Origin: Siphonodentalium dalli
Taxonomy: Eukaryota; Mollusca; Scaphopoda; Gadilida; Siphonodentaliidae
NCBI GenBank assembly: GCA_032622095.1
Contig: CP136061.1
Coordinates: forward strand, 47,993,797 to 48,057,796
Direction of reading: 5' to 3'
Length of the DNA: 64,000 nucleotides
Every line of letters starts with the position of its first letter. Position 1 is the stretch's first letter. Positions 23,865 through 35,145 of this stretch are shown in pieces. Position numbers and translations under genes: made by a program. A model generated the notes under the pieces. The model was not told the origin of the DNA and did not search any database. It saw only the letters and a list, made by a program, of their open reading frames with translations.

Positions 23865-24064
23865 TATAAAAGCCGAACACAACCGAACATAACCGAACAC
23901 AAGTCCAAATAATGGGAAATATAACGAATAAAGTTCATAGGCGTGTGTATTCATGTTCACACTATTAATATACGAAGTTTGGTGGAGTTCGGGCCAATAA
24001 TAAGTGTTTTATTCGATATTTTGTAAAACGCGTTCAGTGTTCGGCATAGAAAAGCCGAACACAA
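23865..24064 (+). mobile_element. GCCGAACACAA MITE, copy 1
   Basis: About 200 bp bounded by AAAGCCGAACACAACCGAAC on the left and TGTTCGGCATAGAAAAGCCG on the right. The left edge carries three 10-bp CCGAACAYAA repeats. The core includes GTTTGGTGGAGTTCGGGCC. Inverted copies lie at 24987-25127 (partial) and 25243-25452 (full). Confidence 0.75.
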
Positions 24065-24986
24065 GCTTCTCTCGTGTATTAGTCTATAACGGCTGTCTAG
24101 CTAGGTGATAATTCATGTAGAGTGCCAGCAATTGAAAATCAATGACTTTTTACTAAGTCATCGCTTGGTGACCAATTTAATTTATGCCAGAATCTTCGGC
24201 AAATTTCGACTGACGGACGTTTGACGATACCGAAAACCGCGGCTATTGCCAAGAAGCCATGTCAGACTAAATACACAAAAGATACAATTCGAAACGCTCT
24301 TTATTCGTATTCAGACAATTCATTTCAATTCAATCGGTATTCGATGCATGTGTTTCTACGATAAGTTGAACACTGGCTTTATATCGGCTTCCACCATACA
24401 GCATGATATATACACAAAAGTTAGGTACGCATCAGAGCCATTTCCATCCACAGACTTCAAGGAGAACAAACTCTGCCCAAATCCGTTCCGCCGAGGACAG
24501 AATTTGCATATAAGTATATTGTATAGTATATTGTATAGTACTTTGAACATATACTATGATTGACATCAATTCCACCAGAATTCCCTGCACCATCACCAAG
24601 AGATGTTATGTCGCCAACAAGAACACTATTATATATAATTGTACAATGTTTACTTATGATTGCAATAAACTATTTGTTTTGTGGTTAGTATTATATTCTC
24701 CGAACCATTTCCGCACGAGTATCTTAACTCGACAACCGATTTACTACTTCTTAGAAGTCCGGAGCGTGCTGATATGTTCGCATTTGTCCAGTATGATCCA
24801 TCTAAACTACCACATTGTACGAAATGACTTGTAATAATAACGGGGGGGGGGGTAACATTTTAGTGAGAATGCAGACGAAAATGGACAACAAAACACGTTT
24901 TTTCTCGCGAATTAAACCTGCCAAATCCCTTCTGGCAGATATTAATTATCACCTATCAGCGGATAATCTAATCCATGAGACAGAAG

Positions 24987-25127
24987 TTTGTGTTCGGCTT
25001 TTCTATGCCAAACACAAACGCGTTATACAAAACACCCAACAAAACACTCATTATTGAACCAAACTCCACCAAACTTCGTATAGTAATAGTATGAACGTGA
25101 ATACATATGCCTATGAACTTTACAAGG
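24987..25127 (-). mobile_element. GCCGAACACAA MITE, copy 2 (truncated)
   Basis: Inverted relative to copy 1, from GTTTGTGTTCGGCTTTTCTA through AACTCCACCAAACTTCGTAT to ATATGCCTATGAACTTTAC, where similarity stops. It is more diverged than copies 1 and 3. Confidence 0.7.
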
Positions 25128-25242
25128 TGGTCTTATATTTAGTAGACTGTATATAGAGTTATATATCTCAAACGCCAGATAACGCCACATCTATGCATAT
25201 CTATGTGTTAATTAATTACCGGTGACTGAGTGTCGAACATAA

Positions 25243-25452
25243 ACTTGTGTTCGGCTTTTCTATGCCGAACACTAAACGCGTTTTACAAAATATCGAATAA
25301 AACACTTATTATTGGCCCGAACTCCACCAAAGTTCGTATAGTAATAGTGTGAACATGAATACATATGCCTATGAACTTTATTCGTGAAATTTCCCATTAT
25401 TTGGACTTGTGTTCGGTTATGTTCGGTTGTGTTCGGTTGTGTTCGGCTTTTA
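25243..25452 (-). mobile_element. GCCGAACACAA MITE, copy 3
   Basis: Full inverted copy of 23865-24064, ending in the repeats GTTCGGTTATGTTCGGTTGT and a final TGTTCGGCTTTTA. Together copies 1 and 3 form inverted arms about 200 bp long around 1.2 kb. They could be the ends of a larger element or two separate insertions. Confidence 0.75.
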
Positions 25453-25462
25453 TGAGCTCCCG

Positions 25463-25812
25463 TAAATTTTATCATCGAAAAAAATTCATTTCTTTCACCT
25501 AAAACATAATTATGTGCTGTATCCTATCATTTTAGGAATATATACGTATCCCACCCAGACACACCAAGTCTCAGCTTAAAATTTTGAAAAATAAGAGATT
25601 TATCAACATAAATCGATTTGTATGGCAGATCCCATGTTAAATTTTATCATCGAAAAAAATTCATTTCTTCCACCTAAAACATAATTATGTGCTGTATCCT
25701 ATCATTTTAGGAATATATACGTATCCCACTCAGACACACCAAGTCTGAGCTTAAAATTTTGAAAAATAAGAGATTTATCAACATAAATCGATTTGTATGG
25801 CAGATCCCATGT
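25463..25812. repeat. Tandem duplication, 2 x 175 bp
   Basis: Unit one (25463-25637) and unit two (25638-25812) both start TAAATTTTATCATCGAAAAA and end CAGATCCCATGT. I noticed only three base differences. The high identity implies a recent duplication. No frame is conserved across the units. Confidence 0.9.
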
Positions 25813-25899
25813 TAAATAAATTTTAGGGCCCTTCAAATGTTTTCTGAGATGTTCCATATTGGCACCAGAGTCCATATTTGACTGGTTCTACATGATAAT

Positions 25900-26730
25900 T
25901 GTGCAACAGTACAGTCGCGTTACTTTATACGTCAAAATTGGTCATTATCACTCGACAAATTTATTTCGGTCTATCGTATCAACCCCTATTTCCCCCGCGT
26001 AGCCTGACTAAGTGTCAACATTGGTCTTTATCGCTCCACTAATTTGTATCATTTCATCGGTATGAATTCCATATCCAATTATCCACATATAACCAACCCA
26101 ATCTCTAATCCCAGTCCAATTTATTTATTTTTTTCATCGCTATAGTCACGTTACGAAATATTTTATTGCGTGATACTTGTACTTATATGTCTATGGTATT
26201 ACTATAGTATACCGTATACATATATCAATTGCTATTCCTTTCTATATAATTCTGGTGTCATCTATAGAGATAGAGATAATTTCTGACACCCCCCCCCCCC
26301 TAATTTTATATCATTGCTGCTTTAGTACATTCGCGATGCATTACATGGCAACATCGCTCCACTAATTTATGTCAGTTCATCGGTACGAACCCCTTTTTCT
26401 CCGAGTCCATATAACCAACCCAACATCTTATCCCGGCTTCAATTATTATTTTTATTTTCATCGGTATAGTTGTGTTACATACATATTTTTATCATTTGAT
26501 TCTAATTTGTATTGTACCACTATAGAAGTCCATAAATGACTATTCTGGCACTATATAGAGATGACTAATATTCTGACACCCCCCCCCCCTATTTTATAAC
26601 CTTGTTGCAACAGTAGAGTTGAGATGCATAATATGTCAACATTGGTCGTTATCGCTCTACATATGTATATCGGTTCAACCCTTAGTTCCCTGTAATGCCC
26701 ACCCCCCCCCTCAATTTATTTTTTCATTTG
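25900..26730. repeat. Degenerate repeat with poly(C) tracts
   Basis: Loose copies of 'ATTGGTCNTTATCGCTCNACNAATTT' occur near 25938, 26019 and 26640, a shortened ATCGCTCCACTAATTT near 26352, and 'TCTGACACCCCCCCCCC' near 26280 and 26573, suggesting a decayed repeat of roughly 290-330 bp. There is no gene. Confidence 0.55.
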
Positions 26731-26990
26731 TATTATAGTTTCGTTACGTACACATTTTTCTTTTATAACTTTTGCTTCAACGCGCCGAGTTCTAGCTGCT
26801 GCAGACAATACAAAACTGAAAACATATTGAAATGTAAGCAGGCTTCAAACTCATATTATCCAATAAAAACTCTGGCTACATCAGAAATTTGTGTATAAGG
26901 TGTACTCGCATTTGTTGCGTTAAAAACCAAAGGTCCCAAGTCAAGGTCCAAATCCCCAACAAACTGATGTGAGGCTTAACTCCATCTACA

Positions 26991-27388
26991 TACAGTAATG
27001 TCCAAAGTAATTGATCACTTAACCACAGCAAAATTATGGGTAATTTTTCAAGATTTTAAATCCTGAAAAATTACCCATAATTCTGCTTGGTTAATTTGTC
27101 AATTACTTTAGGCATAATGTAGCCCATATAAGGATGTGAGGTCTAATGATAACTCCATCCACATACAGTAATGTCCAAAGTAATTGACCATTTAACCACA
27201 GCAGAATTGTGGGTAATTTTTCCGGATTTTAAATCCTGAAAAATTACCCATAATTCTGCTGTGGTTAAGTGGTCAATTACTTTGGGCATTACTGTATCCC
27301 ATATAAGGATGTGAGGTCTAATGATAACTCCATCTACATACAGTAATGTCCAAAGTAATTGACCACTTAACCACAGCAGAATTATGGC
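26991..27388. repeat. Tandem palindromic MITE units, 2.3 copies of about 174 bp
   Basis: Each unit is a hairpin of about 132 bp that starts TACAGTAATGTCCAAAGTAA and ends with its complement, joined by a 41-bp linker (CCCATATAAGGATGTGAGG and onward). Hairpins lie at 26991-27122 and 27164-27296. A third starts at 27339 and breaks off near 27388. A relative with a longer inner stem lies at 47120-47932. Confidence 0.85.
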
Positions 27389-28030
27389 GTTCAATATGGT
27401 CTACCTAATTCTGCTCCAAAAACATGTATATTGAATATATGGATGTTTATTGGGGGGAAACCGATTATTTCAATGATATTTTCATTAAATGGGATCCAAA
27501 CACCGACCTACGGGAGCGCGCTTTGCACGCGACTGTTTCTTAAGTATATTGTCAACAATTGGAATCACAACAGATAAGATTGTCGGGGGTCCCTTGCGCT
27601 TGCGCGATCTGTCCATCAAAACATATTTAGACATCTCAAGACACGTAAGACCCAATAACTTAATATACAGAATAGATACATCTATTGCCTGAGTGACTAA
27701 TATTTATATTTGTTACAATGGGGTCAAATAGTTGCGAAGCCAGCACCACAATTCTTTCCCTCCATAGTAAATATTAAAACAACTTATAAAGAATTATTTA
27801 TTTACCTTATATTTGGTATGGAGCGTCCTTGGTTTACTGGAGTTCAGATTTGTTAACATCACGTCACCAAGTCAATTACTTGCGAAGCCACAGCCATAAC
27901 TATTTCCCTCCATAGTAATTCTCAAAACAACTTCTTAAGAACAATTGACCAGGTCAGTCGCGCAATTATTGGAAGAGCCACGGTCAATCATTTTTTTAAA
28001 CCAAATTTTACATTTAAATTATTCCTTTAT

Positions 28031-28630
28031 TTAAAGGGGTACTGTACGCCATTTTCAATAAATTCCCGGTGATAACAACGATCTATTATCGATACTATAT
28101 AGAAATATAAGTAATTTGAGTCGAAGATGTATTCTGTAAACGCTCAGGTTAATAGGCTATCTTAAAATTTAATAATTTAAAAGTTAATAATTTAATATAA
28201 ATTGATTTTATGGCTCCAGCCATAAAATGGCGTCTCTTAAAATTGGAATTTCCGTGTACAAAACGTAATCAAATTATAATTGAGGGATATTGGATTAATA
28301 AAACAATTGCACACACGATCGTTTGAAACATTATGCTTATACGGGGAGAAAACCCAAGCCACTCATTGACTAGTGACCATACACTAACTTAAATGAGTAT
28401 ATGGGACTACTAAGCATATAATATAATGTTTATTTGATTCATTTGGTTGAAAACTGTACAAAAATTACTCGACAACGACAATTTGTATTTTTGCATTCCG
28501 GTAAATTTGCCATCCGTAACAATACTTCGTACTCAACAGACTTTCAAAAAATGGAAAAGTTGTTACCTTATTCTCCGACTCGGGGATTATAGAAACCAAC
28601 AACAACATCTTGGGTACAGTACCCCTTTAA
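28031..28630 (+). mobile_element. 592-bp TTAA-flanked element, copy 1
   Basis: TTAA (28031-28034), then AGGGGTACTGTAC, 592 bp in all, ending GTACAGTACCCCT, then TTAA (28627-28630). The short inverted ends and TTAA duplication fit a piggyBac-type non-autonomous element. Copy 2 at 47148-47747 is inverted and has exactly the same length. I noticed three base differences between them. The 65-residue frame inside both copies simply reflects their identity. Confidence 0.9.
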
Positions 28631-28849
28631 CCAAAAAAAAATAATTAAATGAGAAAATTAACTTTTACTACTTGCTAAATTTTATCTTTTAATTATTTCA
28701 TTTAAATTTTAGACTAAAATTTAAAAATATACATTCCCAGTATTTACAGTATACTAAGTCCAAGTCTTTATAATCTGTTGAGTGACCCCACAGTCATTTA
28801 CTTCCTTTGTTAGTAATAATTTGAAGGATTACTTGTTTAAACGCAATTG

Positions 28850-31800
28850 TTATCAAAATATTTTATGTATTTTTTATAATTTCTATTTATATGTAATACT
28901 ATAATCTTGGTGGCGTTACCATTTCTGACTATGGTTTTCTTGTCGATGGTTGCTTCACGACTCTCTCGCTCGATGTCTTTAACGGACGGATGTTTGTATG
29001 TGTCAGCTACAAAGTCGACACGATTTGCAAATTTGCTGAGTGTTCTGAGCAGATCACGGGCGATACAGCCATAAGTTGGCGATTGGTTTGTGAGTGTACG
29101 AACCATGAAAAATGCATCAACGATATAAGCGTCTACAAACTTTGGCGCTTCTGATTCTACCATTCCTTCAAGTTTGTGAAACAATTTTGCTTTATCTGTT
29201 ATCCGTCGATGTGAACCATGCACAGCGGCACTTGCGTCAGCGGGTAACTGAGAAGCTTGCGAAGATCGATGTCCATTAAACAAGATAGATATAACAATCG
29301 CCCATATAGGTCACGCGTGCATTCGATTTCTTTCAACTTCTTGTCTTTAGAAGTCAGTTTCATCGAAAGGGCGGTTGATGCAAAATTCTTAACCTTGCGC
29401 CTGACTATAGGCTTCTCGAATCTCTTGTCACCATTGAGGCATTCAGACTTGAATTCATCCCGCCATGCCTCTCCAGTTTGAACAGCTTTGAGTATTTCGG
29501 AAGCTACAATTTTCCCGACAGCACGGCCCGTGGATAGCGAATATAAATCAGAACTTGGCACTTTGTCCGAGAACGGATTCAGTGTGGACTGTATTCCTTC
29601 CATGAGCTTGTGAAGATCTGAATTGTCGCGTTTTACTCTGTATGTTTTCAAATCGTTCACACTGTCTTCTGTTGGGGACTTACCAGCTTTTATATTTACA
29701 TAACTGATTATTGACCCCCTCATGGATCGGGTAATCAGCCATCGTCTACGTGCACCAGCATAAGATAGGGACGTTATTCCAGGAGTCTAGATGCAGCGTC
29801 CTTATTGATGGTTTGCTCAAGGGTCAAATCAACAGGGCTCCTGGAGAACGAGTTATGAGTACGTCGAACTGATAGGGCTCCATTTTCAAGCATCTCTCTT
29901 ACACCTGGATGCATTGCTTCAACATTTTATAAATCCAGTACATACATCACCATCCATCTGGCATAATTGTTCCTGGATGTTGCAAAGAAGATAGCAGACA
30001 TTGCAGACAAAGAATACACGTACAGTTCAAGGTCGTTTGTGTGGCAGGCTCGACTAAACAGGAGAAACAATTCAACCAGATCAATGTACATTTCCCAATA
30101 CTTTGCTGTTTCGCCGTGGGCGCCCGCTCTTGTTTGGTCAAAGTATTGTTCATATGATGTCATGAGAGTCTCATATTCAACAGACTTCTCGACAGTTTGC
30201 ATCAGATCTGGCGACGGATCATCGTTCATCTGTTGAAAATATTTCAGCAAACCTTCAGTCATGCTCTTTTGGTACCAATCTAGGAATTGTCTGAAGTGTA
30301 AAATTCTGAATGCCTGTGCAAGTAATGGATGTAGGCGTTTGCACCTATTATAATGTTTTCCCAGATATAAATCCTTTCAAAGAACCACTTGCTAAGACTC
30401 CAGTGTCGACAAGGATATGCGGACCACGGACTCGTCAAGTAAATATCCAAGTGAACCAAAATATGCTTGTTGAATATGGAATGCACCAAAACATACAGAT
30501 GTATTATCAAACTTCGGGCTCTCAACTGATTGAATTTGTTTGGCTGGTTTAGCTATCGCTAAGTCATAATGGACAACAACCGCATTCTGGCTGCACTCTT
30601 GTGCAACCTTCTGAGATATCCTCATGGTTTCCGCAACTACATCTAGACGAGTTGGGGGGAGGTTGATGTTCTCCATATATGATATACATTGCTGAGGCAG
30701 TGGATCACACTGAAGTCTAGAGTTCCAACCAACCCACATGGGTGTCGAATTAAATAGATGACATGAAATCATCCAGGCTTCGTCGCGTCTCTTCAATTGC
30801 TGAAGATTTGTGGGAGGTGGCTTGGTCTTTATTCGGTAATCAAATTTTGACAATCGCTCTGTATCAAGGGTTACTACTGGGACACAGATAACGATGAGAA
30901 ATAAAATCACCTCTATAAGATTCTGTAACGCTTGTATCGCTCTGTATCAAGGGTTACTACTGGGACGCAGATAATCACTAGAAATAAAAACGATTCTTTA
31001 ACTTCTGTAACGCTTTTATCGCTCTGTATCAAGGGCTACTACTGGGACGCAGATAATCACTAGAAATAGAAACGATTCCTTAAACTTCTGTAACGCTTGT
31101 ATCGCTCTGTCCCAAGGGTTACTACTGAGACGCAGACAACGATGAAAAATAAAAATATCTTTTATCAGCTTTTGTAAAGCTTGTCCCGCTCTGTATCAAG
31201 GCTTTCTACATGGGACAAAAACATACCCCCTTAACTTTTTGCTCACGTTTCTTGCCATATATGTTCCGTCTACGCTGGTCGTGCGCTTGGGGTTCAAAAG
31301 TGTTTTTTTTCACGTAGGCACAATGGCTGGTTTGTTCTGATAACATATTCCGACAGTGTCATGCAGTGTCTCACTCCCAGATAGAGTCTCTGTGTTTTCG
31401 TAAAAGTTATCCAAGGCCAATGCCGTGGAGAGACCAGGCGCAGTGGTCATACCATCAGGTGTAAATTGCTTTTTCTCCGACACCGAGAGAGTCATGTCAG
31501 TCTCCAGCTCCTCAATGCAATGGTAATTCAAAGAATGCCCAAATCGGTTCAGGATTTCGATGACGCGTCTACTAGTGCCAGTCATACTCTTCAAACGAGA
31601 CCAAGACACACGTGCTTAGATGGTTTTAATGCGCCCTTGGTGCAAGAAAACATACAGTCGTCAGCCGATGCTGCAGCATACCGCTCTGTGCGATGGCTTT
31701 TTGATGGTCTCGAATATCCTGTGTAAAGCACTCGAAAGAAATCTATCAGGAGATTTGGTTGTTGTGCAGTACCTTTAACAAGATCTTCTGGATACAACGG

Positions 31801-32041
31801 GAAGGGGAAATCTTTCGTCGTATTTTTAAGTTGCAAGATCAATGTTCGTAGACGAAGGGCTGTTTGAAATACCCTATTATCAAGAGAACAGGCCTGTTCC
31901 ATGATTTTTTCAAGTGTCACCTGCTTCTCCATTTCAGTTGAGTAAATGACATTGCCCTGTTTGTTATTGAGTTTGCCCATGCGAACAGAACATTGGTACC
32001 GTTTGAAAATCTTATCACTCAAAGTAATTGCTTTATATGAA
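28850..32041 (-). pseudogene. 5' two thirds of an exploded multi-copy family gene
   Basis: On the minus strand the pieces read, in order: KHVCLGL | SRLKSMTGTSRRVIEILNRF (frameshift near 31600); ALALDNFYENTETLSGSETL and HDTVGICYQN to 31330; a probable intron with a minisatellite; LDTERLSKFDYRIKTKPPPT, INLPPTRLDVVAETMR, VHYDLAIAKPAKQIQ and FDNTSVCFGAFH (30870-30440); GVLASGSLKGFISGK, frameshift near 30350, then HYNRCKRLHPLLAQAFRILH; a block to NYARWMVMYVLDL with an in-frame TAA at 29927-29929; SFSRSPVDLTLEQTINKDAA, frameshift near 29785; GARRRWLITRSMRGS and onward to 29205 (frameshift); and ANRVDFVADTYKHPSVKDIE, ending with KTIVRNGNATKI near 28890. I remember this motif series from an abundant uncharacterised invertebrate family. 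The enzymatic role is unknown. At least five disabling changes are present. The 5' end is lost in the gap. Confidence 0.7.
30854..31268. repeat. Minisatellite, 5 x about 83 bp, at a probable exon edge
   Basis: Copies of CGCTCTGTATCAAGGGTTAC start near 30855, 30938, 31020, 31103 and 31188 (period 82-83 bp). The first copy overlaps the coding relic (minus-strand VVTLDTERLSKF). The others lie in the adjacent non-coding stretch and carry the same piece of coding sequence plus its CTGTGTCCCAG-like flank. The unit therefore duplicates a likely 3' splice junction. Confidence 0.85.
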
Positions 32042-32141
32042 NNNNNNNNNNNNNNNNNNNNNNNNNNNNNNNNNNNNNNNNNNNNNNNNNNNNNNNNNNN
32101 NNNNNNNNNNNNNNNNNNNNNNNNNNNNNNNNNNNNNNNNN
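32042..32141. other. Assembly gap, 100 N
   Basis: Exactly 100 N, a conventional gap of unknown size. The exploded gene runs into it from the left. A short minus-strand stretch just right of it (about 32142-32178, FKSASEFLQHIQ) could be the edge of a further exon, but this is weak. Confidence 0.95.
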
Positions 32142-32654
32142 TCTGAATATGTTGAAGAAACTCAGAAGCGGACTTAAAGCAACATAATCAATTTGTGGAT
32201 TTAAAAAATGAGGTTTGATTGAGATTTATCTTTTGTATATTTTATCATGTAATTTTTTAAAGAACAAGTAACTAAAAACAAATGTATAATGTATATTGCG
32301 TTACATAACACATTTACCTGAGTAATTTTAGTAAAAATACATTTAAAGCCAGCAACTACAGTGGACTAATGAATTAAATATTATGTATATATTTATACCA
32401 TGTTCTAAGTGCTGGATAATAAACCTATTGGGTTAACCTGGTGTTCGTTGTTTAGCATATACTAATATATTCATTTTGGTATAAGGAACACATAATAGAC
32501 TATGTTGCTTCAGGTGTACTTTATACATCATCAAAAATATAAAGGAAAAATACATTTCTTTTTGAAATCTCACTATTTGTATGAACCTAAGTTAATTTCT
32601 CACCATATATATTTATAATAAATCAATGTTTGGATGTTTTCACGTTTAGAAAAG

Positions 32655-33530
32655 TCATTTCTTGACGAAGTATTTTCTGATAGTGGTGTCTATGCTCTCT
32701 GTGATGTCAAACTTGACACGTTCACCAGTCTTCAGTTTCCCCCAAATGAATCCATTCCTGTGGTATGCAAGCTGTATTTTCTCATGATTAAAAAGCCTGT
32801 TCATAAGTTGGATGTTATCTTTAGTAACATCGTCTCTGACCTTCAATGGTTTCTTTGAGTTGTCTTGTGCCAAGTATGATGAGTTCTTTCTCTGCTCAAA
32901 TACCATGTTCCTTGTGTCGGGTCTAGCGAACTTTACGATACATGGTTTTGGTGAACCCCTGGCAGGTAGCCTGTGAGCAGCAAGAATATCTAATTCAGAA
33001 ATACGGACATTGGATTGACTACCATTTACTGAATCACATATCTTTTTTTTCAAGTTTTCGTTATCAGTCTCCTCTAAATCCAAAATACGTATGTTGGTCT
33101 TTCTGGAGTACTGCTCGCCTCTGTTTACTTTCGAAATCAATACTTGTATCTCATCCTTCATGACCATGTTCTCACTGCGGTAGTGTTCAACCTCTTCATT
33201 CAGTAAGCTGTTTTCATGCTCCCACTTTTCAAACTTGCTGTCCATGCTTGCTGTATGAAATTCCAGCGTCTCGTTTACATCTTTCATAATCTCTTTTTTG
33301 AAAATTTCCATGTGGGCCTTTATATCTTTCTCGACTAGGGATTTCATATCTTCTTTGGTTGGCATTTCCGACAGACGCTTCATTATCTCGGTCAGTACCG
33401 ATTCGGATGGCTCCGCTGTATCGGATCCTGGCCGTTCTCTCTTTGCATCTGGTTTCTTCGATTCTGATTTCTTTTCTCCCTTCTTGTCCGACTTTTTAGG
33501 AAGCGCCCCTGCTGTATTCGGGTCAGCCAT
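32655..33530 (-). CDS. LINE ORF1-type protein (coiled coil plus RRM-like), intact frame
   Basis: A single uninterrupted frame of 291 codons. The N-terminus (1-45) is lysine/glutamate-rich and disordered-looking. Residues about 45-150 are strongly heptad-like (EKDIKAHMEIFKKEIMKDVN and onward), as in a coiled coil. Then comes GEQYSRKTNIRILDLEE (about 140-156), the motif that opens the RNA-recognition-like domain in ORF1 proteins of many LINEs, followed by LAAHRLPARGSPKPCIVKF and a C-terminal domain ending near ITESIDTTIRKYFVKK. Such proteins trimerise and bind element RNA. No endonuclease or reverse transcriptase ORF follows in the 600 bp downstream, so this is either an element lacking its ORF2 or a solo copy. 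The methionine at 33530 is the natural start: it opens the frame and begins a basic tail. Whether it is expressed is unknown. Confidence 0.75.
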   Translation of the reverse strand: MADPNTAGALPKKSDKKGEKKSESKKPDAKRERPGSDTAEPSESVLTEIMKRLSEMPTKEDMKSLVEKDIKAHMEIFKKEIMKDVNETLEFHTASMDSKFEKWEHENSLLNEEVEHYRSENMVMKDEIQVLISKVNRGEQYSRKTNIRILDLEETDNENLKKKICDSVNGSQSNVRISELDILAAHRLPARGSPKPCIVKFARPDTRNMVFEQRKNSSYLAQDNSKKPLKVRDDVTKDNIQLMNRLFNHEKIQLAYHRNGFIWGKLKTGERVKFDITESIDTTIRKYFVKK

Positions 33531-34007
33531 TGTTTATGTATTGTATGTGTCACCACGAGTCCGACGGGATTAGCAATGATTGGCGAAGTCGACGGTCAGA
33601 ATATACCGTTATAAATTGTTATCGAACCAGCCGGGTGTGCTATTCGCTTGATTGCCTCTTGTGCGCACGGGTAAACAGTATTCACAATAGGTATCGAAAA
33701 CAGGGAACGTACCGTATATCCTTTGCAAAATCCATTAACACTGTCCTTTTCATTTACACATTTGGCAACAACACATCACGGAAACACTTTTACACTCTGT
33801 GAACTACTCCTAAACGAATTCCATTGGAAATTATCAGCTTTCTGGGCGATAGATGATGGGTGAGAGTTTATTTACATCCTACCTCATTCACGATACAACC
33901 GGAAGTCCTATATGTGAATACTAGCGTATTAGTATTTTTCATTACTCGTGTGTTTTTTTGTGGTGGGGTGCAAATTTTCATTAATTTCTGGTTAAATACG
34001 CCCAGAA
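33531..34007. other. Possible 5' leader of the ORF1 element; otherwise nothing
   Basis: The 300-odd bp upstream of the ORF1 start (to its right) could be its 5' UTR, but I see no promoter motif or boundary. Confidence 0.3.
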
Positions 34008-34112
34008 TAGAAAACCTTCGGAATAGCGAACCTTCGGAATAATGAACCTTCGGAATAATGAACCTTCGGAATAGCGAACCTTCGGAATAATGAACCTTCG
34101 GAATAGAGAACC
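34008..34112. repeat. 16-bp minisatellite GAACCTTCGGAATAAT, about 6 copies
   Basis: Units of 16 bp differ only in the last bases (AATAAT or AATAGC). The core CCTTCGGA is shared with the longer-period array at 592-715. Confidence 0.9.
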
Positions 34113-34270
34113 CTACCCCATAATTATTATGTTTTTTCTGATGTGTATCCAAACTGCCAGGAATAGCCATTTTCAATACTATGGCTTTGTCGCCATTCGT
34201 TGAAATTATAAAATATAAACCCAAAGGTAGCACAAATCAAATTTAGAGAAAATAACGTCACATTTTCTCA

Positions 34271-34359
34271 GTTTGCCCAACCAGCATGCATCAAAGCAAT
34301 TCAGCAGGACCCACCAGCATAATATATAGCAAATTAGCAGGACCACTTGACCAGGGGTG
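34271..34359. mobile_element. Solo end of the CACCCCTGG TIR element
   Basis: Matches the right end of the full element at 63202-63720: CAATTCAGCAGGACC, then AAATTAGCAGGACCACTTGA and CCAGGGGTG. No left end was found nearby. Confidence 0.7.
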
Positions 34360-34775
34360 ATAACCTTTTTCAGGATCACTTGACATGGATGTTTTGATAA
34401 CCGGAAAGTGATGACGGTTTAATTAAATGAATGATGAAGATTGTGACTCGCTTTAATGTGTTAACCGTTACCCCTCCCCAATCCCTAGTGGCGCAGTTGG
34501 TATTGTGCATATCGCATTAGGGCATCATTAGCCGGCCATCGATTGATTATTTGTTATCTATATATAGGCAGAGTGACAATTTGTGCATGTATATCTGGGC
34601 AGGTTTGTCAGTTGATTGCTGTGTTTTAGGACAAATTGGAGTGATTTCCATGCGAAACTAACCCTGGCTATGTGCGGTCTTTCCTCCTCCCATAGAACCG
34701 ACAGCGTCGTGATATGGCGTAATAATTAAACTAAATATAGCGACCGAAACGACGATAGACCACAATATATCTAGA

Positions 34776-35145
34776 TCATGCCATGAATCTCTACTCAGTC
34801 AAACGCCCGCACAGATCATATTCCACCAGCACAACACCTGGGAACTTCTTGAAGGTTTGACAGGGAACCGCATAAAGTCGAAAAAATAACACGGGGAATG
34901 TAATCTTTGTTATTATCTGTTCCTTAATAATGAACTTCACTGCAGGTGAAGGTCCCAACTCGAAATTGCATGATTTTCTGTGACTTTTGTGAGCCGATAT
35001 CGCAATAAACATTGATTTTAACTACCCAGGAGAAATTCCATAATTGTAAGAGACGCAAAGCAACATCGCCCACAAGGTCACTTAAATCGTGAAATGTCGA
35101 GTTGGGACCTTCACCTATACAGTGAAGTACATTACTAAAGACATA
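34776..35145. mobile_element. Truncated foldback element (ATGCCATGAATCTCT family)
   Basis: Shares its left arm and centre with 37298-37805 (GACAGGGAACC, AAAAAATAACACGGG, TTATTATCTGTTCC, and the right-hand AGTGAAGTACATTA). The outer right arm is missing. Confidence 0.7.

Noticed and set aside
28447-28644. 65-codon frame shared with 46987-47331
   Set aside because: The sharing reflects two nearly identical copies of a 592-bp non-coding TTAA element, not protein conservation.
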